A DNA stretch of 64,000 bases from Candidatus Kuenenia stuttgartensis. GTDB taxonomy: Bacteria > Planctomycetota > GCA-002687715 > CAIWVZ01. The translations under genes and the position numbers were made by a program. Shown one piece after another: positions 1 through 7,567 of this stretch. Below the pieces are notes generated by a model. That model was not told the origin of the DNA. It did no database searches and saw nothing but the letters and a program-made list of their open reading frames with translations. How positions within the stretch are numbered: position 1 is the first letter of the stretch; each line of letters begins with the position of its first letter. The stretch covers positions 1 through 64,000 of the forward strand of contig CAMARR010000012.1 of NCBI GenBank assembly GCA_945860915.1, read 5' to 3'.

Positions 1-1394
1 CCTGGATCCGACGAACCACCCGAGCCATTCGAAACGCCGAAGAACGCGGTGCCGGTGTTGGCTGCGAAGCCTCCAACCGGTCCGTCGATCTGTACCGCAT
101 TCACGTTGTTGTCGATCTGAATGCCAAAGTTGTTGGCAATCGTCGAACCAAAGTAGGGCACGTTGTTCCATTGGAACCGCGTCACGCCTGCGGCGGGATT
201 GGACGCCACGATGGACGTTCCAGCGACGACATTAAGATCGTTCCAATACCCGGCGGAAGCATCTCCCGTCATCGCCTGTGCGGTCGTTGGACCGAACGTG
301 GCACTCGGCGCGGTTCCGAATCCAACCCGACCGTTCGTTGTCAGCCACGCGTTGGTGCGGATCTGACCGTAGAACGAGAGGCACGCTGCAGCTGGCAGAG
401 TATTAACGTTGTCGTCACCCGTCGGGGGAACGTAGCCCGCCAAGCCTGCGCCCGAGACGATGTGCAATCCGTTGGGCTGCGACATGGTAAGGCCATCGGG
501 ATTCGATCCATCGACAACCGCCATTTGCGTGTAGAGATCGATAGGGAACCCAAACGCCACGGGAATCGACCCTGCCACGAATGAACCTCCAAAGCCACCG
601 TACGCAAAGGAGAAGGGCTGTGTCAGGTCGATATTGCACACCTGAGGAACCGGCGTTCCAAACCCGAGCCCCGAGGATCGTGGGACGAGCGGGAACGTCG
701 ACAACACAACGTCGAACGGATTGCCTGCGAGAGGCGAACCGAGGTTGACGTTCATGAGCGAATTGAGGCAACGCGTCACCTGAGCGGGAGTGTTCTGGTT
801 GCCGGCGACTCCGTCGATGTCCATCGACGCGTTACCTTGGTTCACCTGATACTCGGGCGGGGCCGGATTGCCTGGATTCAAGCGTGCGGTGTAGTCCTCA
901 CAGTTGCCGTAACCAAAAACCTGACACGCTTCGTTGCCGGCCGCTGCCGTGCCATAGACCATGCGGACACGAAGTCGTGTAAGGACGTTGGTTCCTGCAA
1001 CAACAGGAATGTTGATCGTCCCGTTGAGGACTTGCGTCCCGCCCGTGGTCGTCAATGGCCCCATGCTCCCGACAAGTTCACCTGCGTTGAACGCGCCGTT
1101 GAGGCCTGAGTCGAGGATGACGTAGACGCGGTCTGTGGCCCAAGACTGACTAATCGTCACCGAAATCGCGTAGGACTGACCCGAGATGAGGTCGACCGGC
1201 GTGAGCCCAGTGTAATCCTCGTACATCGGCGGACCAACGCAGACCAAGGACGAGTTGTTTAGGTTAGAAACGGTCACGTTGGAAATGAACTCGTCTCCAC
1301 CACCGCAGGACGTGGAGTTTGAAGCCACGGTGCAGTACTGGCCGAACGCCACGCCTGACAACAGGGCGGCACCCAAAAGCAGGGAACTCTTCAT
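1..1394 (-). CDS. Secreted GEVED-domain protein with nidogen-like region (3' end beyond the window)
   Basis: Reading the minus strand from ATG at 1394 gives an open frame that runs off the window edge, so at least 464 residues are present and the C-terminus is missing. It starts with a signal peptide (MKSSLLLGAALLSGVAFGQ). About residues 45-165 form a beta-rich domain ending in GNCEDYTARL, which matches the GEVED type of extracellular adhesion-like domain. Further on, a region with TTNGRVGFG and FQWNNVPYFG resembles nidogen-like domains. GAGG-type purine pairing lies about 8 nt before the start. Role unknown, probably a secreted or surface structural protein; family assignment is by pattern only. 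Confidence 0.75.
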   Translation of the reverse strand, partial: MKSSLLLGAALLSGVAFGQYCTVASNSTSCGGGDEFISNVTVSNLNNSSLVCVGPPMYEDYTGLTPVDLISGQSYAISVTISQSWATDRVYVILDSGLNGAFNAGELVGSMGPLTTTGGTQVLNGTINIPVVAGTNVLTRLRVRMVYGTAAAGNEACQVFGYGNCEDYTARLNPGNPAPPEYQVNQGNASMDIDGVAGNQNTPAQVTRCLNSLMNVNLGSPLAGNPFDVVLSTFPLVPRSSGLGFGTPVPQVCNIDLTQPFSFAYGGFGGSFVAGSIPVAFGFPIDLYTQMAVVDGSNPDGLTMSQPNGLHIVSGAGLAGYVPPTGDDNVNTLPAAACLSFYGQIRTNAWLTTNGRVGFGTAPSATFGPTTAQAMTGDASAGYWNDLNVVAGTSIVASNPAAGVTRFQWNNVPYFGSTIANNFGIQIDNNVNAVQIDGPVGGFAANTGTAFFGVSNGSGGSSDP

Positions 1395-1650
1395 GGAAAC
1401 CTCACTGAAATAAGCGAGTAGCCTTATTGCCCCCGCTGCCCCAATGTTAGCCCGGGAACTGCCCAAGAACCAAAATAAGTCGCACACTGGACTGCCGTTT
1501 CAGCCCTTGAACTCTGCGTTCTTGCGAGAGTATGAGAACCCGCTCCGCTGCATCATTTGGGCGCGGGTTGGCAGCAATGGACACCTCGGTCGCAGTTCGC
1601 GCAGACTCGCGTCCATTCTAAACGGACTTATCACGTTGCCTGCAGCGCGG

Positions 1651-2934
1651 TTACTGCTTCCACGAAGAGGGTGTGCTGCGATTGGGTTCGCTGAGACCGA
1701 GAATCGCCATCGCCGTGCCATACGACTCGGAGCGAACGAATTCCCTATCGTTCCAACCTCCATCTAGCTCACGCGTTTTCCAATACGTTGCACGAAGGCG
1801 CTCGCGAAGTGCCGGCCGGTCTTTCTCGGGAAGCTGCTCGATCGCCATCGCCACGTAACGATGACCATAGTGGAAGTAATAGGGCGCAATCATGAAGGGA
1901 GGAATGTGTGTGCCAGATTGCCGACGGCGCACATCGAGTTCGCCCCAATGCGCAAAAAACGCATCGACGGCCTTCCTAATGCGTTCAACGCTCCCGCGAC
2001 CCGCCAGATGCAGGGCGGTTTCCGACACCGCCATCCGCGCACATGCTGCGGGAACATCATCGCCGCCAGTGGTCGTTCGGCGCTCGGGATTTGTCGAGTA
2101 CTGAAAAGCGTCGTTGCTCAGGCGCGCGTCTTCGATCGTCTTGAGAGCGCGTTCGACGACGCCGGTGTCCAGTGAGATGCCGTGGGTCTTCGCTCGAAAT
2201 AGAACCAGCAAGGTGGGGGCCGTCATAAATGGCGACGCCGGCGTGGGCTTTTCGTAGCCTCTTCGGCGGGCGTAATTCCATCCTCCAGACTGCTTGATCT
2301 CCGTTTCCTGCAAGACCTTCACAAGAGTCTTCGAAAGACGCTCAGCACGGAGGGCGATGTCGGGCTTAAGAGCTTTCGCTTCTAGAGCAGTCAGGCAGAG
2401 CTCAAGCCCATAGGTATGAGCCCACCCTCTCACATCGTAGGTCGAGCTAAAACCCGCGAAGAGATCTGGGTTCTTTTCGAGCTCGTTCATCACGAAGGCC
2501 ACGCCGCGATCGAATGAAGCGCGACGTGCGGCGTCCTCATTCAGGCCGGGCGTTGCAAGAAGCGCCAAGCACGAAATCGCTGTGCCTCCGACTCGATATC
2601 CGGGCGGGATGACGTTCTTCTCTCGATACACCCCTTCATAGGGCCATTCGGCTGACGCTGCGGTCTTCTTCCCTGTGATCCATCCCCGGACCTTCTCATC
2701 GTGAGCGAACCTGGCCTCGGCCGTCTTGAGCTTGGGATATTGGCCCGCACGTGCAGGGTTGCCTTCGTCGCTGTAGCTTTCCTGCAGGTTGACTAAAATT
2801 GTCGCCCCTTTGAGGATCGCGGCGTCCACCTCGGCTTGCGTCGGGACAGGCCCGGTGGGCGCCGCCGGCCTCGATTCCTGAGCGGAGACAGCGGCTGTCA
2901 AACAGAACGCGAGGGCAATGGCGAGGATACGCAT
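1651..2934 (-). CDS. Secreted alpha/alpha-toroid (prenyltransferase/squalene cyclase-like repeat) protein
   Basis: A 427-residue protein with a clear signal peptide (MRILAIALAFCLTAAVSAQ). The body consists of repeated helical segments with GG-W/Y patterns such as QSGGWNYARRR and LDGGWNDREF. This is the repeat type of squalene-hopene cyclase and prenyltransferase beta-subunit superhelices, which planctomycetes commonly export as enzymatically uncharacterised proteins. The DxDD motif of true class II cyclases is not seen, so terpene cyclisation is unlikely. It lies on the same strand as the secreted gene at 1-1394, separated by 256 bp in which I see no gene. Function unknown. Confidence 0.75.
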   Translation of the reverse strand: MRILAIALAFCLTAAVSAQESRPAAPTGPVPTQAEVDAAILKGATILVNLQESYSDEGNPARAGQYPKLKTAEARFAHDEKVRGWITGKKTAASAEWPYEGVYREKNVIPPGYRVGGTAISCLALLATPGLNEDAARRASFDRGVAFVMNELEKNPDLFAGFSSTYDVRGWAHTYGLELCLTALEAKALKPDIALRAERLSKTLVKVLQETEIKQSGGWNYARRRGYEKPTPASPFMTAPTLLVLFRAKTHGISLDTGVVERALKTIEDARLSNDAFQYSTNPERRTTTGGDDVPAACARMAVSETALHLAGRGSVERIRKAVDAFFAHWGELDVRRRQSGTHIPPFMIAPYYFHYGHRYVAMAIEQLPEKDRPALRERLRATYWKTRELDGGWNDREFVRSESYGTAMAILGLSEPNRSTPSSWKQ

Positions 2935-2985
2935 GCCGCCATCATAGTGGGATCCGGCGTCGGTGGGAGAATTCCTGGCGATCCG

Positions 2986-3531
2986 TCACGGACCTGCGAT
3001 CCACACGTAGAGCGCGGGCGTTGCGATGCCTAGGGCAAGAAACACCCCGCCCCGACCGAGGATGTGGCGACGAACAGGCCCGATGCAAAGTCCTGTGATG
3101 CCTAAGGTCAGGAGAATCGCCGCATAGACATCAGCTATGGCCGTCCACGCGGCCTTGCCGCGATTGAGGTGCAGCCAATTCATGTTGCGAAGCACGGGTC
3201 GGGGACGGTCGCGTCGCATCACGACGACACCCGTTGTCGGATTCGCCGAGATCGACCCGCCATCAAACGTCACGTCAACGCGTGACGGCCCGAGGTCGGT
3301 CACCGTGAAGGTAGGGGCTTTCACGTCCATCGCACTCAAGGACCGCTCGGCGACTGCGGAGGGGCTCCCCGAAATCGGACCTAATCTCTCGACCCGCTCT
3401 TCGCGTGTGTAATTCGGATCCCACGACCCAATGTGGTTGACGGCTATTCCTGAGACCGCATAGACCACGGTGAGTCCGAAGGCGAGATAGCCTAGGTCCC
3501 GATGGAGTGTTCGAAGCCAACTGGCACTCAC
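2986..3531 (-). CDS. PepSY-TM-like membrane protein, partner of the molybdopterin lipoprotein
   Basis: A small membrane protein of the PepSY-associated transmembrane type: LRTLHRDLGYLAFGLTVVYAVSGIA at the N-terminus, a soluble beta-rich PepSY-like segment (about residues 60-110), a conserved WLHLNRGKAAW stretch, then two further membrane helices. I prefer GTG at 3531 as start because it overlaps the TGA of the upstream oxidoreductase gene as GTGA, a typical translational-coupling junction; a start at 3552 is also open. The conserved His residues near the helices could bind haem, so it may pass electrons to or from the neighbouring Moco enzyme, much as MsrQ serves MsrP. That role is inference. 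Confidence 0.7.
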   Translation of the reverse strand: MSASWLRTLHRDLGYLAFGLTVVYAVSGIAVNHIGSWDPNYTREERVERLGPISGSPSAVAERSLSAMDVKAPTFTVTDLGPSRVDVTFDGGSISANPTTGVVVMRRDRPRPVLRNMNWLHLNRGKAAWTAIADVYAAILLTLGITGLCIGPVRRHILGRGGVFLALGIATPALYVWIAGP

Positions 3532-4322
3532 GAGAAGCGCTCTTCCTTCCAAGGGTCGGCATGGTTGTGATAGCCGCGCGTCTCCCAGTAGCCGGGCTCA
3601 TCGACAGCTTGGAATCGCACGCCAGTTAAGAACTTCGCGCTCTTCCAAAAGTAAAGTGCTGGGACGATGGACCGCAGCGGCGCTCCGTTGGCCGCTGCCA
3701 GTGGTAGACCATCGTGTTCGTGGGCGATCAAGACATCCGGTGCGAGCGCCTCGTTAAGGCGAACGTTCGCGGTGTACCCAGCGTCGGATTCAAACACCAC
3801 ATGCGCCGCGCGCGGCTCCACACCGGCCATTTCTGCGAGAACTGCGAGCTGAACTCCTGTGAAGCGTGCATCGAATACGGACCATCGTGTCACGCAATGC
3901 ACGTCGCAAGTCAGCTCTGTCTGTGGAAGCGCGAGAAGCGCCTTAAGCGAAAGGTCTAGGGGCTTCCGAACCGCTCCGTGAACACGGAGCCGCCAGCTCG
4001 ATGCGTCGACCCGCTCCGAGCCACCCTCCGCCTTGCCCATGGGGCGCAAGCGCTGAATCAACTCCTGCCCAGGAGGTAGGCGAGGCTTGCCATCGGCCCG
4101 CGGCGGCGCCGGCACTTTGGCTTGATCAGGACTGTCTGCGCTACAGCCCGTCACCATGTAGGTTGCCCCGCCAAGCGCAGTGATCACAGCCCCAGCGGAA
4201 AGCCCGGCAATGAAGCGGCGGCGGCCAGCAACACGCTCACGCTCGGCCCGAGCGTGCGCCTTATCGATGGATCCCAAGTTTAGGTAGTTACTTTCGAAGT
4301 CTGGGGGGCGATCGGTCGGCAT
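3528..4322 (-). CDS. Tat-exported molybdopterin oxidoreductase lipoprotein (sulfite oxidase/MsrP-like)
   Basis: A 264-residue protein. After about 30 residues comes a twin-arginine signal (GRRRFIAGLSAGA) whose hydrophobic stretch ends in VTGC, a lipobox, so it looks like a Tat-translocated lipoprotein. The rest is the sulfite-oxidase-type Moco domain: the molybdenum-ligating cysteine lies in DVHCVTRWS, and a late GAPLRSIVPALYFWKSAKF motif is characteristic of the fold. The C-terminal dimerisation domain of true sulfite oxidases is absent, as in MsrP/YedY. Substrate is unknown; oxidised methionine or sulfur compounds are family-based possibilities. It is coupled to the downstream PepSY-type membrane gene. 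Confidence 0.85.
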   Translation of the reverse strand: MPTDRPPDFESNYLNLGSIDKAHARAERERVAGRRRFIAGLSAGAVITALGGATYMVTGCSADSPDQAKVPAPPRADGKPRLPPGQELIQRLRPMGKAEGGSERVDASSWRLRVHGAVRKPLDLSLKALLALPQTELTCDVHCVTRWSVFDARFTGVQLAVLAEMAGVEPRAAHVVFESDAGYTANVRLNEALAPDVLIAHEHDGLPLAAANGAPLRSIVPALYFWKSAKFLTGVRFQAVDEPGYWETRGYHNHADPWKEERFS

Positions 4323-4448
4323 AAATACCCATGCTGTGCGCGCATTGACATGGTACCCACCATTCGGCGTCCGTTCTGATCCTTCGCGAATGTCGGCAAT
4401 TCGACCGCTGTTGGGGGAAGCGACCTTTCGGGGTTAGCCTTTCTCGCC

Positions 4449-5183
4449 GTGGTGGAACGCATTCAGATCGTCGGACAGGCGCCCCTCTCATTCATGGATC
4501 AGGTACGCGCGTCCGGATTGGTGGTCTCAGAGGACCATCCTGAAGTCATTGTCGCATACGGTGGCGACGGAACGCTCATCGGCGCCGAGCGCGCTTGGCC
4601 GGAAGTTCCCAAGCTCGGCATCCGCACCGACGACACCTGTTTGAAGTGCGCGCGTCACGAAGACGCGGTGGTGCTCGACCGACTTCGAAACGGCACCGTC
4701 GAAGAGCAGCGCCTCCTAAAACTCGAAGGCGAGTTTCGCAATCACATGCTGTCGGCGCTTAACGACATCATCTTCCGCAACGCCGACCCTCGGGCGGCCG
4801 TTCGGTTTGTTGTCTCTCTCAACGGGATGCCTGTCACCGAAGAGGTCATCGGCGACGGGCTTGTTGTCGCAACCCCGTTCGGCTCCTCCGCCTACTTTCG
4901 GTCGGTCACGCGCGTCGCCATCCGATGCGGCATCGGGATCGCCTTCAACAACTGCACAGACTTCCTTCACCACCTCGTGATGGCGGAAAACGAAACTTTG
5001 ACGATAGACATCACACGCGGGCCGGCAACGCTCACATGCGACAATGATCCTTCGCTTATTCCCGTTGAGACCGGTGACCGCATCACCATTCGTCGCGCAG
5101 AAGGCGCAGCTCGCCTCCTCGCAGTTGACACGTTGCGCTGCACGGATTGCCGCTATGTCAACGCGCCGCGACGCCGATACTGA
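4449..5183 (+). CDS. nadK: NAD kinase
   Basis: ATP-NAD kinase, which phosphorylates NAD to NADP in the cytoplasm. The 244-residue protein carries the diagnostic VAYGGDGTLIGAE motif near the N-terminus (GGDGT), the ALNDIIFRN motif in place of the usual LNE/D segment, and GDGLVVATPFGSSAYFRS, corresponding to the GDG...TPTGSTAY nucleotide-binding loop. The protein is short for the family (usually 280-300 residues), mainly because the N-terminal Rossmann segment is reduced. The start is GTG at 4449. It is divergent from the molybdopterin gene and convergent with the membrane protein at 5276-7510. Confidence 0.9.
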   Translation: MVERIQIVGQAPLSFMDQVRASGLVVSEDHPEVIVAYGGDGTLIGAERAWPEVPKLGIRTDDTCLKCARHEDAVVLDRLRNGTVEEQRLLKLEGEFRNHMLSALNDIIFRNADPRAAVRFVVSLNGMPVTEEVIGDGLVVATPFGSSAYFRSVTRVAIRCGIGIAFNNCTDFLHHLVMAENETLTIDITRGPATLTCDNDPSLIPVETGDRITIRRAEGAARLLAVDTLRCTDCRYVNAPRRRY

Positions 5184-5275
5184 CTCACCCGCGACGTTCG
5201 ATGTTTGCCGCCACGTGGGTGCCAGGGACTCAACGGCGCTATTAGTTCAATGTGTCGCTTGCTCGGCCCGCCTGT

Positions 5276-7510
5276 TTACTTCAGCCGAATATGGCCAATG
5301 GCCCATGGAGACGGATTCGGAACGACACCGATGCCACGGGGAATAACTTTGACTTCAAATTGCTGCATCGACCGTGTAATCCCTCCGGACTCGAGCCCGG
5401 TTAGCGCCGCAATCGCGCTCTTCCACGACATCTCCGTGCTTGATCCGGCGAATCCGATCGGTTCGTCTATCCCCGGGGAGATAACAACGTCTCGAGTTGG
5501 CGATGTGGACATTCCCGGAGGGCACGGAACCTCGCGCACCGCCGTCGCCCAAGCGATTTGATCGCCCTGACGCACATAGAACCTCCACAACGTGGTCAAC
5601 GATGCCGTGCCACCAGGTACCGTGGCAACGAGGCGCGGTGGACGCGACGCATCGCCCATGTCCGCTATTTTCAGTGGGGGGGCAGGTGACGATTGCACCC
5701 ACTCCCACTCCGAGCCAAGAGCGAGCCCCTCGACGCGAACACGATCAAGCGACGCCATAAGGGGCCACTCTAGATCCTGCGGAGCCTCGACGATGTGCTC
5801 TTCTGCGTACTTGATCACGGGGACGGCCACGCTAAATGCCCTCCCACCGCTGAACCATGTCGTCACAAGTGCGCTACCGAGGGAGCGCCCATAAAGTCGA
5901 ATCCCGAGTATGCCCTGAGGAGCCACGGGTCGTGCCGGGTCAAGTGCGAGGAGATCGGTGACTGGTTGACGACCCGCGCTCGGTACCGCGACGCGATCGG
6001 TTCGGACATCCATCACCGCTGGAGCAAACCCCAGCGGATCTGCGGTGAAGTCAAACACCTTGATGGGGCCTAATGCCGCGGTGAGCCCCTTGGCGCGTCC
6101 GAGTGATTCGATATCAGGCGTCCAGACGACGTGCCGCCGTGGCGATGCGAAGTTCCCGCTCATTGCCTCCTCCACCCCGAAACCGAGCGCCGGCGCTCCG
6201 GCGATGAACACATGTGGATCGACAACAATCGATGTCGTCTCCGGAGTCGTGGATGCAAGTGCTGCCACACGCCTTTCGACGCACGCATCTGTGAATCGCT
6301 CGTTCGAGCGAACATGAATGAGTGCGACGAAGCTTGCAAGTATGAGATTGACAAAGACGACACGGGCAACCCACCTTGCGGAGAGCGACGAGATTGCGTC
6401 GAAAGCGAGCGTCAGCGCGACAATCACGCCGCACCAAGGCGCGTAAACAAGACGGGAAAGGAAGTTTGTCCGAATGGTCTGCGCCTCAACCACGACAACA
6501 GCGCAGACCGGAACGAGGGCCACTAGGAACAAGATTAAGCACGTGACTATGCCCCAGCGGCGGTCACGAGATCCTGCCACGAAGCCGAGCACGAGCAACA
6601 GGCCAACGAGTGAAGCCCCAATCCACCGCAACGTAAGCACGTAGGGCGGGTCGATGCCGCTTGGGGGAAGAACGAGGTTGATCGGCACAAGACACTGAAG
6701 AAAAAGCTGCGCTACGTTATAGGGGATGTTGAAGACGGTCGCCCACCGCAAGTTCTGAACGACTGCAATGCCTGCATCGCTTCCGCCAATTTGCGCGGCA
6801 ATTCCCACTGCGAACATGATCGCCAACGACGCGTAGAGCACGTTCTGGAGACGGGCTCCCTTGGTGGACGAAAACGCCGTGACAGCCAGTAACGTAGGAA
6901 GCAGTGCGCTCACGTTCTCCTTCATGAGAACGGCTGCGGCCGACATGATGATCACCCAAATGTAGGTCCACACCGAGTGGCGACCGTCGCTATTGACCCG
7001 AGTCAATGCGATCGCGCCGAGAAGGACCAAAGGCAGCGAAAGCACGTCCCCACCCGCAGCAATCCACGAGATGGCCTGAGCTCCCCCCGGAGAGAGAGCG
7101 AACAGCGTTGCCCCCATGGCTGCGGCGGGGCTAGAAACCCAAGCCCCCAAAAGCCGCGCAAGCAAGATGGTGGAAGCCACGTGGGCGACAAGCGACAAGC
7201 CATGAAGGGTGCGGATTGGGATGGGTGCTGCCGGATCCGAGATCCACTGCCACGTCCACCACAACAACGGCCGGCTCATGTAGGGAGGTGGAACAGGATC
7301 GCCGAGGTACCGCGAACCAAGTGCAATGGCAGATCCATCTCCAGTGACGGGCCATGGCTCTGGCGCGCCATGTTGAACAACTCTCGGCAAAATCCACCAA
7401 TCGTCGAGCAGCAGGCCGCGGTCAAGCACTGCGAAATGCAGCAAGAAGGCGAGACCGCCAAGTGCAATGGCGAAACGCCACGACATCCTATTTGGTGACT
7501 CAGGAGGCAT
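5276..7510 (-). CDS. GT-C-like polytopic membrane protein, paralogue of 11796-14024
   Basis: About 744 residues from ATG at 7510 (a second ATG at 7486 is also plausible). The frame is open further upstream to 7909, but that stretch is antisense to glgP and is not convincing coding sequence. The N-terminal half has roughly ten hydrophobic helices. A first-loop acidic pair (GLLLDDWW), a SRPLLWWTW segment and a LFALSPGGAQAISWIAAGGDVLSL segment follow the pattern of GT-C/PMT/TMTC-like glycosyltransferases that use lipid-linked sugars. The C-terminal ~250 residues are soluble and extracytoplasmic. Length and layout match the second copy at 11796-14024. Donor and acceptor unknown. Confidence 0.75.
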   Translation of the reverse strand: MPPESPNRMSWRFAIALGGLAFLLHFAVLDRGLLLDDWWILPRVVQHGAPEPWPVTGDGSAIALGSRYLGDPVPPPYMSRPLLWWTWQWISDPAAPIPIRTLHGLSLVAHVASTILLARLLGAWVSSPAAAMGATLFALSPGGAQAISWIAAGGDVLSLPLVLLGAIALTRVNSDGRHSVWTYIWVIIMSAAAVLMKENVSALLPTLLAVTAFSSTKGARLQNVLYASLAIMFAVGIAAQIGGSDAGIAVVQNLRWATVFNIPYNVAQLFLQCLVPINLVLPPSGIDPPYVLTLRWIGASLVGLLLVLGFVAGSRDRRWGIVTCLILFLVALVPVCAVVVVEAQTIRTNFLSRLVYAPWCGVIVALTLAFDAISSLSARWVARVVFVNLILASFVALIHVRSNERFTDACVERRVAALASTTPETTSIVVDPHVFIAGAPALGFGVEEAMSGNFASPRRHVVWTPDIESLGRAKGLTAALGPIKVFDFTADPLGFAPAVMDVRTDRVAVPSAGRQPVTDLLALDPARPVAPQGILGIRLYGRSLGSALVTTWFSGGRAFSVAVPVIKYAEEHIVEAPQDLEWPLMASLDRVRVEGLALGSEWEWVQSSPAPPLKIADMGDASRPPRLVATVPGGTASLTTLWRFYVRQGDQIAWATAVREVPCPPGMSTSPTRDVVISPGIDEPIGFAGSSTEMSWKSAIAALTGLESGGITRSMQQFEVKVIPRGIGVVPNPSPWAIGHIRLK

Positions 7511-7567
7511 ATTCAAATGAGATGCTACCGCTCGCGATGGTGGAAACGCCGATAGAATCCGCGACTC

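Noticed and set aside
1651-2934. True terpene cyclase
   Set aside because: The DxDD catalytic motif is not seen and the protein is exported; only the toroid repeat pattern is shared.
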